A stretch of 27,487 bases of DNA from positions 1 through 27,487 of the forward strand of contig CAURVQ010000020.1 in the NCBI GenBank assembly GCA_963528625.1, given 5' to 3'. Of this stretch, positions 8,071 to 16,051 are shown piece by piece; position 1 is the first letter of the stretch; each line of letters opens with the position of its first letter. Below the pieces are notes generated by a model. It did not search any database and had not been told where the DNA came from. It saw only the letters and a program-made list of their open reading frames with translations. The DNA is from CALHVR01 sp963528625. GTDB lineage: Bacteria > Fusobacteriota > Fusobacteriia > Fusobacteriales > Leptotrichiaceae. Both the position numbers and the translations under genes were made by a program.

Positions 8071-9339
8071 GTGGTAGACGGATTTAAAATAACAGGAAAA
8101 ACGCCATTGAATGGAACAATAAAAGTTAGTGGAGCAAAAAATGCAGCGTTACCAATAATAATTGCTACATTAGTTGCTAAAGGAGAATATATATTAAAAA
8201 ATGTGCCAAACTTGAGAGATATAAGAGTGTTGATGAGACTTTTAGAAGATTTAGGAATGGAAACTGAAAAATTAGATGATACAACATATAGAATAAAAAA
8301 TGATGGATTTAAAAGAAATGAAGCAAGTTATGAAATAGTAAAACAAATGAGAGCATCATTTTTAGTAATGGGACCGATGATAGCAAACTTAGATGAAGCA
8401 GTAGTTTCGCTTCCGGGTGGATGTTCGATAGGAGCAAGACCTGTTGATTTACATTTAAAAGGATTTGAAGCGTTAGGTGCTGAAATAACTAGAGTACACG
8501 GATATATTCACGCAAAAGCCGATAATTTAAAGGGTGCAGATATTGCTTTATCATTTCCAAGTGTTGGAGCAACACAAAATATAATGATGGCTGCCGTTAA
8601 AGTAGCAGGTAAAACAACGATTTCAAATGCAGCAAGAGAGCCGGAAATTGTAGATTTAGGAAACTTCTTAAATAAAATGGGAGCAAAAATTTCTGGACTT
8701 GGAAGTCCGGTTATTGAAATTGAAGGAGTTGAGGAATTACACGCTGTAGAATATTCAATTATGTCAGATAGAATTGAAGCAGGGACTTATGTTATTGCTT
8801 CATTAATAACAGATGGAGAATTAAAAATTGAAAATGCAAATGTAGAAGATTTGGGAGTGTTTAAGTCTGAATTAGAATCAATGGGAGTAAAATTTGAAAG
8901 AGATGGGAATATTTTGTCAATAATAGGTAAATTAGAGAATTTAAAACCATCAAAAGTTGTGACAATGCCACATCCGGGATTCCCAACAGATATGCAACCT
9001 CAAATGATGCTTTTACAAGCGTTAGTAAATGGTTCAAGCTCAATGGAAGAGACAGTATTTGAAAATAGATTTATGCATGTTCCAGAATTTAATAGAATGG
9101 GAGCAGATATTACTATAAGACATGGAGTTGCACATATAAATGGAGGATTATCATTAACAGGTGCAGAAGTAATGGCTTCGGACTTAAGAGCAGGAGCAGC
9201 TTTAGTGTTAGCGGGATTGGTAGCTGAAGGTGAAACAATTTTAAATAGAGTTTATCATATTGATAGAGGCTATGACCAACTTGAGAAAAAATTAAATGAT
9301 GTTGGAGCTAAGATAGAGAGAATTAAGTTAGGAATATAA
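8071..9339 (+). CDS. murA: UDP-N-acetylglucosamine 1-carboxyvinyltransferase MurA
   Basis: MurA transfers enolpyruvate from phosphoenolpyruvate to UDP-GlcNAc, the first committed step of peptidoglycan synthesis, in the cytosol. The 422-residue product has the EPSP-synthase-like fold sequence throughout. SGAKNAALP (about 20-28) is the conserved substrate-binding segment, and the catalytic cysteine is C118 in PGGCSIGARPVDLH. Because cysteine and not aspartate is present at this site, the enzyme should be sensitive to fosfomycin. The start is a GTG with AGGAGG six bases upstream. The gene seems monocistronic or last in its unit, with a hairpin terminator about 30 bases after the stop. Confidence 0.97.
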   Translation: MVDGFKITGKTPLNGTIKVSGAKNAALPIIIATLVAKGEYILKNVPNLRDIRVLMRLLEDLGMETEKLDDTTYRIKNDGFKRNEASYEIVKQMRASFLVMGPMIANLDEAVVSLPGGCSIGARPVDLHLKGFEALGAEITRVHGYIHAKADNLKGADIALSFPSVGATQNIMMAAVKVAGKTTISNAAREPEIVDLGNFLNKMGAKISGLGSPVIEIEGVEELHAVEYSIMSDRIEAGTYVIASLITDGELKIENANVEDLGVFKSELESMGVKFERDGNILSIIGKLENLKPSKVVTMPHPGFPTDMQPQMMLLQALVNGSSSMEETVFENRFMHVPEFNRMGADITIRHGVAHINGGLSLTGAEVMASDLRAGAALVLAGLVAEGETILNRVYHIDRGYDQLEKKLNDVGAKIERIKLGI

Positions 9340-9368
9340 AGGATTTGAGATTATTTTTTGAAAAGGAT

Positions 9369-9398
9369 AAGACTGTTTTAAAAACGGTCTTTTTTCTT
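9369..9398 (+). terminator. Intrinsic terminator after murA
   Basis: AAGACTG (9369-9375) pairs with CGGTCTT (9385-9391, one G-T wobble). The stem is extended by the inner TTTT/AAAA bases and followed by a run of T broken only by one C. Confidence 0.8.
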
Positions 9399-9454
9399 TT
9401 TGGGGACAAATTAGAGACAAAAATCAAAAAAAATAAGCTCGTTTTTTAAAATTG

Positions 9455-9463
9455 TGATATAAT
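9455..9463 (+). promoter_or_regulatory. Extended -10 promoter element of the mutS2 unit
   Basis: A perfect TATAAT at 9458-9463 is preceded by TGA, making a strong extended -10. No convincing -35 lies 16-18 bases upstream. It is placed about 40 bases before mutS2 and after the murA terminator, so it is the likely start of the mutS2 transcript. Confidence 0.55.
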
Positions 9464-9510
9464 ATAAAAAGAAAGATAATGAAAATAGATAGTTAATAGA
9501 AAGAGGTAAA

Positions 9511-11853
9511 ATGAATAAAAAATATGATGTATTGGAATTTCATAAAGTGATAAATGAATTAATAAATTTATCAAAATTAGAAATAACCAAAGAGAAATTT
9601 ATAGATATAGAAATATTAAAAGATAAATCAACATTAGATAAAGAGCTTATGCTTATGACGGAAATGATTGATTTTTATAAATACGATGATGGTTTTGAAT
9701 TAAGTGGATTGACAGATATTCAAAGGCATATGGGAACAATTGATTTGATAGGAAGTTATTTGAGTGGAGAAGATTTGGCTGATTTGAAAAAGAATTTGGC
9801 AATATTTAGAATTTCAAAAAGTAGAGCAAAAAATGTAAGAGATAAGTATAAAGTAATTTGGCAATTATTTAATGATGTAGAAGAAATTAAAGATATAGAA
9901 AAATTTATAGATGATGCAGTTAAAGATGATGGTGAAATAAAAGATGATGCTTCGTTAGGATTGAGAGATGTTAGACGACAAAAACAAAATATAAACGCAA
10001 ATATTAAAGAAAAGTTTGATGATTTGATGAATAATAAAGAAACTACAAGAGCAGTCCAAGAAAGAATTATAACTCAAAGAAATGATAGATATGTAATAGC
10101 AGTAAAAACGGATTTTAAAGGCTTAATTAAAGGGATAGAGCATGATAGGTCTGCAAGTGGTGGGACAGTTTATATTGAACCATTAAATGTCGTATCTTTA
10201 AACAATAAACTTAGAGAATATGAAGCACGAGAGCGTGAAGAAATAAGAAAAATACTGCTTAGATTGACAGAAATTATTAGAATGAAAAAAGATGAAATTT
10301 TAGAAATTAAAGAAATATTGCAAAGATTAGATTTCATTAATGCAAAAACTTCTTATGCGATAGAAAAACATGCGATAGTGCCAAAAATTATAAATAAAGA
10401 GTATTTGAAATTGGTTGAAGCAAGGCATCCGTTGATTGATGAAAATAAAGTTGTTCCACTTAATTTTGAACTTGGAAATAATAATGAAAACATTATGTTG
10501 ATAACTGGACCAAATACAGGAGGGAAAACTGTAACACTTAAAGTGGCAGGGCTATTAACAATTATGGCATTATCAGGAATACCAATTCCAGCGGGGGAAA
10601 AAACAGAAATTGGATTTTTTGAAGATGTATTGTCAGACATTGGAGATGAGCAAAGTATAGAGCAAAATTTATCGTCATTTTCAGGGCATGTAAGCAAAAT
10701 AAAAGAAATAATGGAAAGTGTAAATCATAGAACTTTAGTTTTAATGGATGAACTTGGAAGTGGTACAGATCCAATGGAAGGATCGGCATTTGCAATGTCA
10801 ATTATTGATTATTTGAATAAAAAAAATATAAAATCAATAATTACAACACATTATAGTGAAGTAAAAGCACACGCATTTAATACAACGGGAATAAAAAGTG
10901 CTTCAATGGAATTTGATGTGGAAACATTATCGCCAACATATAGATTGCTTGAAGGAATACCCGGAGAAAGTAATGCGTTGATTATTGCAAAAAAATATGG
11001 AATTAGTGATGAAATAATAGAAAATGCGAAAAGTTATATAAGCGAAGATAATCAAAAAGTTGAGGAAATGTTAAAATCAATTAAAGAGAAAAATGATGAG
11101 CTTGAAGCATTAAAAATTGAATTAGAAAAAACAAAACAAAATTTTGAAAATCAAAAAAAATCTTACGAGGAAAAAATAGTAGAAGTTGAAAATGAAAAAA
11201 ATGAAGTGATAAAAAAAGCGTACGAGGAAGCTGATAATTATTTAAAAGAAGTTCAATCTAAAGCAAGAAACTTGATTGATAAAATAAGTCGTGAAGATGC
11301 TAAAAAAGAAGATGCTAAAAATGCACAAAGAAGTTTGAATATGTTAAGAGATTCGTTTGTCGCAGATAAAAAGAAAAATGTTAAAGCACAAAAAGTTGTA
11401 GCTAAAAATATAGATATTCAAGAAGGAGAAGAAGTACTAATTAAAACTTTAAATCAAAATGGGAAAGTTTTAAGAGTGATAGCTGAGGAAAATAGAGTTC
11501 AAGTACAAGCAGGAATATTAAAATTAATGGTTTCGCTTGATGATATTGTTAAAATTACAAAGAAAAAAGTAAAAGCATATAAAAATTTTGCGGCGACTAG
11601 AACGAGTCAAGTTAGAAATGAAATTGATTTGAGAGGAATGACAGCAGATGAAGCGTTAATTGATTTAGAGACATATTTAGATCGTGCAATGTTAAATGGC
11701 TATCACGAAGTTTACATTATTCACGGTAAGGGGACGATGGTTTTAAGAAAAAGAATCCACGAATTTTTAAAAACATCAAAATATGTGACTGAATTTAAAG
11801 ATGCAAATCAAAATGAAGGTGGAATTGGTTGTACAGTAGCGATTTTAAAATAA
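9511..11853 (+). CDS. mutS2: MutS2 family ATPase/endonuclease with Smr domain
   Basis: MutS2 proteins lack the mismatch-recognition domain of MutS. They have been linked to suppression of homologous recombination and, in Bacillus, to rescue of collided ribosomes. The 780-residue product has the MutS core and clamp region (about 1-310) and an ABC-type ATPase with Walker A GPNTGGKT at 333-340 and Walker B LVLMDELGSGTDP near 409-421. A charged coiled coil spans about 510-600. A C-terminal Smr nuclease domain (about 703-780) has IDLRGM and HGKG motifs intact. The length matches the family. It starts a likely unit with the glycosylase gene, thioredoxin and aminopeptidase downstream. Confidence 0.96.
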   Translation: MNKKYDVLEFHKVINELINLSKLEITKEKFIDIEILKDKSTLDKELMLMTEMIDFYKYDDGFELSGLTDIQRHMGTIDLIGSYLSGEDLADLKKNLAIFRISKSRAKNVRDKYKVIWQLFNDVEEIKDIEKFIDDAVKDDGEIKDDASLGLRDVRRQKQNINANIKEKFDDLMNNKETTRAVQERIITQRNDRYVIAVKTDFKGLIKGIEHDRSASGGTVYIEPLNVVSLNNKLREYEAREREEIRKILLRLTEIIRMKKDEILEIKEILQRLDFINAKTSYAIEKHAIVPKIINKEYLKLVEARHPLIDENKVVPLNFELGNNNENIMLITGPNTGGKTVTLKVAGLLTIMALSGIPIPAGEKTEIGFFEDVLSDIGDEQSIEQNLSSFSGHVSKIKEIMESVNHRTLVLMDELGSGTDPMEGSAFAMSIIDYLNKKNIKSIITTHYSEVKAHAFNTTGIKSASMEFDVETLSPTYRLLEGIPGESNALIIAKKYGISDEIIENAKSYISEDNQKVEEMLKSIKEKNDELEALKIELEKTKQNFENQKKSYEEKIVEVENEKNEVIKKAYEEADNYLKEVQSKARNLIDKISREDAKKEDAKNAQRSLNMLRDSFVADKKKNVKAQKVVAKNIDIQEGEEVLIKTLNQNGKVLRVIAEENRVQVQAGILKLMVSLDDIVKITKKKVKAYKNFAATRTSQVRNEIDLRGMTADEALIDLETYLDRAMLNGYHEVYIIHGKGTMVLRKRIHEFLKTSKYVTEFKDANQNEGGIGCTVAILK

Positions 11854-11874
11854 ACTAAAAAAGAAAGTAGAAAA

Positions 11875-12528
11875 ATGAAAATAAATAAAGAGAAACATGA
11901 GAAAATTTTAGAAATTTATAATACTATGAAAAGTGATGCAAAAAAGGCAATAGAGGGATATAAAAAAGCGTGGGAAGGTACAGAAAAAGAAGTGTTTGCA
12001 GAGATGGCTTTTTGTATTTTGACACCACAATCTAAGGCAAAAAATGCTTGGCAAGCAATAACGAATTTAGTTGAAAATAATTTGTTATATACGGGAACAG
12101 CTGAAGAAATGGTGGAATATTTGAATATTGTTAGATTTAAAAATAATAAATCAAAATATTTAGTAGAATTAAGAAATTTAATGACAAGAAATGGAAATTT
12201 AGAGCCAAAAAAAATATTGACTGAAATTGGAGATGTTTTTGAGAAAAGAGCTTGGATTTTAAAAAATATAAAAGGAATGGGATTAAAAGAAGCAAATCAT
12301 GTTTTGAGAAATTTAGGTTTTGGAGAAAATATTGCGATTTTAGATAGGCACATTTTAAGAAATTTAGCTGAATTAAATGTAATTGATGAAGTTCCAAAGT
12401 CAATAACTGAAAAAAAATATTATGAAATAGAAGATAAAATGAGAGAATATTCAAAATATTCAAAAATTGCAATGGATGAACTAGATTTAGTTCTTTGGTA
12501 TAAAGAAGCAGGCGAAGTTTTTAAATAA
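11875..12528 (+). CDS. Ogg2-type 8-oxoguanine DNA glycosylase/AP lyase
   Basis: This is a helix-hairpin-helix base-excision repair enzyme of the Ogg2/archaeal-type N-glycosylase/DNA lyase family, which removes 8-oxoguanine and nicks the abasic site. In the 217-residue product the hairpin reads IKGMGLKEANHVLRNLGF, with the probable catalytic lysine K138, followed at the expected 19-residue distance by the catalytic aspartate D157 in AILDRHILR. MAFCILTPQSKAKNAW near 44-59 is typical of the family's N-terminal half. There is no iron-sulfur cysteine cluster, which argues against endonuclease III. It lies 21 bases after mutS2, so two genome-maintenance genes are paired. Assignment rests on motifs and length (family about 205-220). 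Confidence 0.85.
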   Translation: MKINKEKHEKILEIYNTMKSDAKKAIEGYKKAWEGTEKEVFAEMAFCILTPQSKAKNAWQAITNLVENNLLYTGTAEEMVEYLNIVRFKNNKSKYLVELRNLMTRNGNLEPKKILTEIGDVFEKRAWILKNIKGMGLKEANHVLRNLGFGENIAILDRHILRNLAELNVIDEVPKSITEKKYYEIEDKMREYSKYSKIAMDELDLVLWYKEAGEVFK

Positions 12529-12572
12529 AAATCAAATATTTTGAAAATAAAAAATAGAAAGGTTTGTTATTT

Positions 12573-12884
12573 ATGAGTAAAGTGATAGAATTAAAAGAAA
12601 CAAATTTAAAAGATATAATTGGAGAAGGAGTTGCGTTAGTTGAATTAGGAAGTGTAACTTGTGGGCCTTGTAAGATGCTTGAGCCAATTTTAGATAAAAT
12701 GTCAGAAAAAGTAAATTATCCTATTGTAAAAGTGGAAGTTTATGATTTTCCTGAAATTGCAACAGAGTATAAAGTAAGAAGTATTCCTGTACTTTTAGTA
12801 TTTAAAAATGGAGAAGTTGTAAATCAATTAAAAGGATTTGTTGAGGAAAAAGAAATAGATAAAGCTATAAAAAAATATTTATAA
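12573..12884 (+). CDS. Thioredoxin family protein
   Basis: This is a small cytosolic dithiol-disulfide oxidoreductase of 103 residues. The active site is CGPC at 30-33 and the cis-proline is P72 in RSIPVLLVF. It differs from classical thioredoxin in having threonine instead of tryptophan just before the first cysteine (VTCGPC), as in many divergent thioredoxins. No signal peptide is seen. The ATG at 12573 lies 10 bases after AGAAAGG; an in-frame TTG at 12564 would almost touch that site and is rejected. It may be co-transcribed with the genes on both sides, and no thioredoxin reductase is nearby. Confidence 0.9.
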   Translation: MSKVIELKETNLKDIIGEGVALVELGSVTCGPCKMLEPILDKMSEKVNYPIVKVEVYDFPEIATEYKVRSIPVLLVFKNGEVVNQLKGFVEEKEIDKAIKKYL

Positions 12885-12917
12885 AATAAATTATTGAAAA
12901 ATAAGAAAGGATGAAAG

Positions 12918-14162
12918 ATGAAATACGTAGAAAATTTTGAGGAAAAACTAGATAAATTTGCAGAGGTAGTGGTAAAAGTAGGAGCTAATGTTCAAAAAGG
13001 GCAAAAAGTGTGGATAAACGGTGCAACACACTCATTACCATTAGTTCATAAAGTTGTAGAAAAAGCATATCAATTAGGAGCGAGTGATGTAAATGTTAAA
13101 TTAAAAGATTCAAAATTAGATAGATTACATGCTGAATATAAATCAGAGGAAGTTTATGCTAATATACCACAATGGATTGTAGATGAAAGAAATGCTTATT
13201 TAGATGATAATGTAGTATTTATACATATTTTAGGAAGTTCACCTAAATTATTAGAAGGTATTGACCCTAAAAAATTAAGTACTTTTGCTAAAAAATCAGG
13301 AGAAGTATTTAAGTATTATAGTAAAAGAATTGTGAATGATATAAATTCTTGGACAATTGTAAGTTATCCGTCAATAGAATGGGCAGAAATGGTATTTCCA
13401 GAAGAAAAAGATGGAGAGAAAGCACAAGCAAAATTATTTGAAGCAATATTTAAAATGATGAGATTAGATAAAGAAAATCCTGTTGAAGCTTGGGAAAATC
13501 ATAGAAAATCATTACAAGAAAGAGCGGAATATTTAAACAAAAAACAATATAAATCATTGCACTACACAGCAAAAGGAACAGATATAACGGTAGGATTACC
13601 AAAAAATCATATTTGGATGGCAGCAGGAAGTAACAATGAAAAAGGTACAAGTTTTATACCGAATATGCCAACAGAGGAAATTTTTACAGCTGGAGATAAA
13701 TATAGAATAGATGGTTATGTTTCAAATAAAAAACCGTTATCGTATCAAGGAAATGTAATTGATGGCTTTAAATTGACATTTAAAGATGGAAAAGTTGTAG
13801 AATTTGAAGCAGAAAAAGGAAAAGAAGTGTTGGAAGAATTGCTAAATACAGATGAAGGATCAAGAAGAATAGGAGAAGTTGCATTAGTTCCAAATGATTC
13901 GCCAATTTCAAATTCGGGATTATTGTTTTATGAAACATTATTTGATGAGAATGCTTCAAATCATTTAGCTTTAGGAGAAGCATATCCAACAAATGTAAAA
14001 AATGGAACAAATATGACAGAGGAAGAGCTTGATAAAGCAAGTGTAAATACATCAATATCACATGTGGACTTTATGATTGGTGATGGAGAAATGGATATAG
14101 ATGGAATAACAGAGGATGGAACTAGAGAGCCAGTATTTAGAAATGGGAATTGGGCATTTTAA
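12918..14162 (+). CDS. M29 family metallo-aminopeptidase
   Basis: This 414-residue protein belongs to peptidase family M29 (thermophilic aminopeptidase; AmpS/PepS/AmpT type), dimeric cytosolic enzymes with two metal ions that release N-terminal residues from peptides. The metal ligands and catalytic residues can be placed by spacing: E254 (in MPTEEIFT), E320 (in GEVALVP), H349 (in NHLALGEAY), Y356, H382 and D384 (in SHVDFMIGDGEMDIDG). The N-terminal domain (1 to about 220) is typical. AGAAAGGAT precedes the ATG. It is the last gene before a strong terminator and probably supplies amino acids from imported peptides. Substrate preference cannot be read from the sequence. Confidence 0.93.
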   Translation: MKYVENFEEKLDKFAEVVVKVGANVQKGQKVWINGATHSLPLVHKVVEKAYQLGASDVNVKLKDSKLDRLHAEYKSEEVYANIPQWIVDERNAYLDDNVVFIHILGSSPKLLEGIDPKKLSTFAKKSGEVFKYYSKRIVNDINSWTIVSYPSIEWAEMVFPEEKDGEKAQAKLFEAIFKMMRLDKENPVEAWENHRKSLQERAEYLNKKQYKSLHYTAKGTDITVGLPKNHIWMAAGSNNEKGTSFIPNMPTEEIFTAGDKYRIDGYVSNKKPLSYQGNVIDGFKLTFKDGKVVEFEAEKGKEVLEELLNTDEGSRRIGEVALVPNDSPISNSGLLFYETLFDENASNHLALGEAYPTNVKNGTNMTEEELDKASVNTSISHVDFMIGDGEMDIDGITEDGTREPVFRNGNWAF

Positions 14163-14171
14163 AATAGATAG

Positions 14172-14210
14172 AATAAAGAGGATAGTATAAACTAGCCTCT
14201 TTATTTTTTG
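14172..14210 (+). terminator. Intrinsic terminator after the aminopeptidase gene
   Basis: AATAAAGAGG (14172-14181) and CCTCTTTATT (14196-14205) form a perfect 10-base-pair stem. The stem is extended internally by TAGT/ACTA across one mismatch and followed by a T-run. Confidence 0.85.
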
Positions 14211-14250
14211 TAAAAATTATTATTTAATATTAAAAGAAAATAAAGCATCA

Positions 14251-14278
14251 TTTAGTAAAAAAATAAAAAAATTACTAA
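14251..14278. promoter_or_regulatory. Inverted repeat upstream of the LacI-family gene (possible operator)
   Basis: TTAGTAA (14252-14258) and TTACTAA (14272-14278) are exact inverted repeats 13 bases apart. The 9-mer TTTAGTAAA at 14251-14259 recurs upstream of lacA at 15466-15474, which would fit autoregulation by the adjacent regulator. About two chance copies of such a 9-mer are expected in a window this AT-rich, so the support is weak. Confidence 0.3.
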
Positions 14279-14375
14279 TTTCAAATACAAAAACTAAGCA
14301 TAAAATAACCTAAATAAAAGATTTGAGTGATAAAAAACTGTAATGAAAGAAAGTTGTTACAATATAAGGAGAATT

Positions 14376-15386
14376 ATGCCTACGATTAGAGATATTGCTA
14401 AATATGCGGGAGTTTCAACAGCGACAGTTTCTAGAATATTAAATAATGATGAATATTTTGTTGTAAAAAAAGAGACAAAAGAGAAAGTATTGTTAGCTGT
14501 AAAAAAATTAAAATATATAAAAAAAGACAAGAGAAAAAAAGTAGCACAGTTGAATGTTTCTATAATAAAAGTATTTGATGAAAAAATAGAAAGTGATGAT
14601 CCTTATTTCATTTCTTTAAGAATGTCTTTAGAAACGGTTTTAAAAAATAAAGGAATAAAAATAAAAAATTTTGAATTAAATTCAATTGAGACAGATAGTG
14701 ATGTTGTTATAAATTTAATTACATCTGATGCAATAGTTATAATTGGAGAAATCAGAGAAAAACAGTTGAAATATTTGAGATCAATAAATAAAAATATAAT
14801 TTGTGTAGATGCGTATAATAAAGATAATTCCATTGACTACATAAAATTTGATATGCGACATTCTGTGGAGATAGTTATAGATTATTTATTAAAATTAGGA
14901 CATAAAAAAATAGGGTTGTTAGTTGGAAGAAATCAAATAGTTAGAAATTTAGTAGATTTTAGAGAAAAATATTTTATAGAAATAATGAAAGAATTAAATT
15001 TATATAATGAAAAATATGTTATAGTAGATGAATTTTCAGCAGAATCAGGTTATTCTATGATGAAAGAAATATTGAAGTTAGATGAAATACCAACTGCCAT
15101 ATTTTGTGGAAATGATTCTATAGCAATGGGGGCTTATAAGGCTATAAGAGAGAAAAAATTAAAAATAAGTGAAGATATTTCTGTTATAGGATTTAATGAT
15201 TTGAAAATATCACAATATATGACTCCTCCATTAACGACATTACGAGTAAATACGAAAATTATAGCAGAGGAAACTTTGAATGCTTTACTTGAATTAATTG
15301 AAAATAATAGAAGTTATAGGAAAAAAGTTTTACTGGAAGTAGAATTGATAGAAAGAGAAAGTTGTACAAATATATTAGAGAAGTAA
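14376..15386 (+). CDS. LacI/GalR-family transcriptional regulator (EbgR-like), likely lac operon repressor
   Basis: The 336-residue product starts with a LacI helix-turn-helix (TIRDIAKYAGVSTATVSRIL, residues 3-22), then a periplasmic-binding-protein-like effector domain. The segment DDPYFISLR near 72-80 and the general layout resemble E. coli EbgR and related galactoside regulators. The ATG at 14376 follows AAGGAG by 4 bases; an in-frame ATG at 14343 lacks such a site. The hinge segment (LKYIKKDKRKK) is very basic and lacks the usual small-residue/leucine pattern that inserts into a central CG. The gene has its own terminator and lies directly before lacA, so local control of the lac operon is inferred. 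Classical tagatose-pathway lac operons use a DeoR-family LacR instead. The effector is unknown; a sugar phosphate or galactoside is plausible. Confidence 0.9.
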   Translation: MPTIRDIAKYAGVSTATVSRILNNDEYFVVKKETKEKVLLAVKKLKYIKKDKRKKVAQLNVSIIKVFDEKIESDDPYFISLRMSLETVLKNKGIKIKNFELNSIETDSDVVINLITSDAIVIIGEIREKQLKYLRSINKNIICVDAYNKDNSIDYIKFDMRHSVEIVIDYLLKLGHKKIGLLVGRNQIVRNLVDFREKYFIEIMKELNLYNEKYVIVDEFSAESGYSMMKEILKLDEIPTAIFCGNDSIAMGAYKAIREKKLKISEDISVIGFNDLKISQYMTPPLTTLRVNTKIIAEETLNALLELIENNRSYRKKVLLEVELIERESCTNILEK

Positions 15387-15402
15387 TTAGCTTCTCTTTT
15401 TT
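15377..15402 (+). terminator. Terminator overlapping the end of the LacI-family gene
   Basis: AGAGAAG (15377-15383) and CTTCTCT (15391-15397) form a 7-base-pair stem around a 7-base loop that contains the gene's stop codon, followed by a long T-run. It separates the regulator from the lac operon transcript. Confidence 0.75.
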
Positions 15403-15452
15403 TTATATATTTATAAAAAATTAAATTTGAATAGGAATAAAATTATCATTAA

Positions 15453-15476
15453 TGTTTATAAAAAGTTTAGTAAACA
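15453..15476. promoter_or_regulatory. Nested inverted repeats upstream of the lacA promoter (possible operator)
   Basis: GTTTA-g-TAAAC at 15465-15475 is an 11-base inverted repeat. It is overlapped by a wider pair, TGTTTA (15453-15458) and TAAACA (15471-15476). It lies about 20 bases before the -35 element, where an activator or an upstream auxiliary operator could bind. The binding protein is unproven. Confidence 0.4.
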
Positions 15477-15496
15477 AATAACTTTTTTATTAAATA

Positions 15497-15524
15497 TAGA
15501 CTATTGAAAATTGGGAAATATAAT
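15497..15524 (+). promoter_or_regulatory. lac operon promoter before lacA
   Basis: A perfect -10 TATAAT (15519-15524) has TAGACT (15497-15502, 4 of 6 consensus bases) 16 bases upstream. The predicted start near 15531 leaves a leader of about 60 bases. A weak -35 is typical of a regulated promoter. Confidence 0.55.
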
Positions 15525-15558
15525 AGTATCTTTTAGATGTAAAGATATATCAAAAAAA

Positions 15559-15566
15559 CTACGTAG
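15559..15566. promoter_or_regulatory. CTACGTAG palindrome in the lac leader (possible LacI-type operator)
   Basis: This perfect 8-base palindrome has a central CG, the usual centre of LacI-family operators, and lies between the predicted transcription start and lacA. A CG step is rare in this AT-rich DNA. No second copy was noticed upstream of the regulator, so the assignment stays tentative. Confidence 0.3.
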
Positions 15567-15593
15567 AATTAAAATGAAAATGGAGGATACCAG

Positions 15594-16016
15594 ATGAAAG
15601 TCATATTAGGTGCTGATGAAAAAGGAAAAGAATTGAAAGATTATATTAAAGATTATTTAATAGAAAATGGATATGATGTACTTGATAAAACGGAAGGAAA
15701 AGATTTTGTTGACACAACTTGTGCAGTTGCACATGAAGTATTAGATGTAGAGAATAGTTTAGGAGTTGTATTTGATGAATATGGAGATGGAAGTTTTATG
15801 GTAGCAACAAAAATAAAAGGTATGGTTGCGGCAGAAGTTTCAGATGAACGTTCAGCATATATGACAAGAGGACATAATAATTCTAGAATGATAACAATTG
15901 GAGCTAAAATTGTTGGAAAAGAACTTGCAAAAAATATAGTGAGAGAGTTTTTAAAAGCTAAATATGATGGTGGAAGACACCAAATTAGAGTAGATATGTT
16001 AAATAAAATGTGTTAG
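15594..16016 (+). CDS. lacA: Galactose-6-phosphate isomerase subunit LacA
   Basis: With LacB it forms the hetero-oligomeric isomerase that converts galactose-6-phosphate to tagatose-6-phosphate. The 140-residue product belongs to the RpiB/LacA/LacB fold and has the LacA hallmarks: the LGADEKGKELK start, DEYGDGSFMVATKIKGMVAAE in place of the cysteine-containing loop of LacB, and RGHNNSRMITIGAKIVG near 92-108. The length agrees with LacA of Gram-positive cocci (about 141-142). TGGAGG precedes the ATG. It is the first gene of the operon, and lacB follows after 35 bases. Confidence 0.95.
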   Translation: MKVILGADEKGKELKDYIKDYLIENGYDVLDKTEGKDFVDTTCAVAHEVLDVENSLGVVFDEYGDGSFMVATKIKGMVAAEVSDERSAYMTRGHNNSRMITIGAKIVGKELAKNIVREFLKAKYDGGRHQIRVDMLNKMC

Positions 16017-16051
16017 TGGAAAATATAAAATAGAAAAAGGAAGGTAAAATT

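Noticed and set aside
10353..10801. Antisense open frames of 79-114 codons opposite mutS2, and similar ones opposite recN, lacD, lacE and the binding-protein genes
   Set aside because: They lie wholly within well-supported genes, have no convincing ribosome-binding sites, and have the leucine/isoleucine-rich composition expected from the complement of AT-rich coding DNA.
15387..15593. A small gene or second regulator in the gap between the LacI-family gene and lacA
   Set aside because: No open frame with a ribosome-binding site is seen. The region is accounted for by a terminator, promoter elements and candidate operators.
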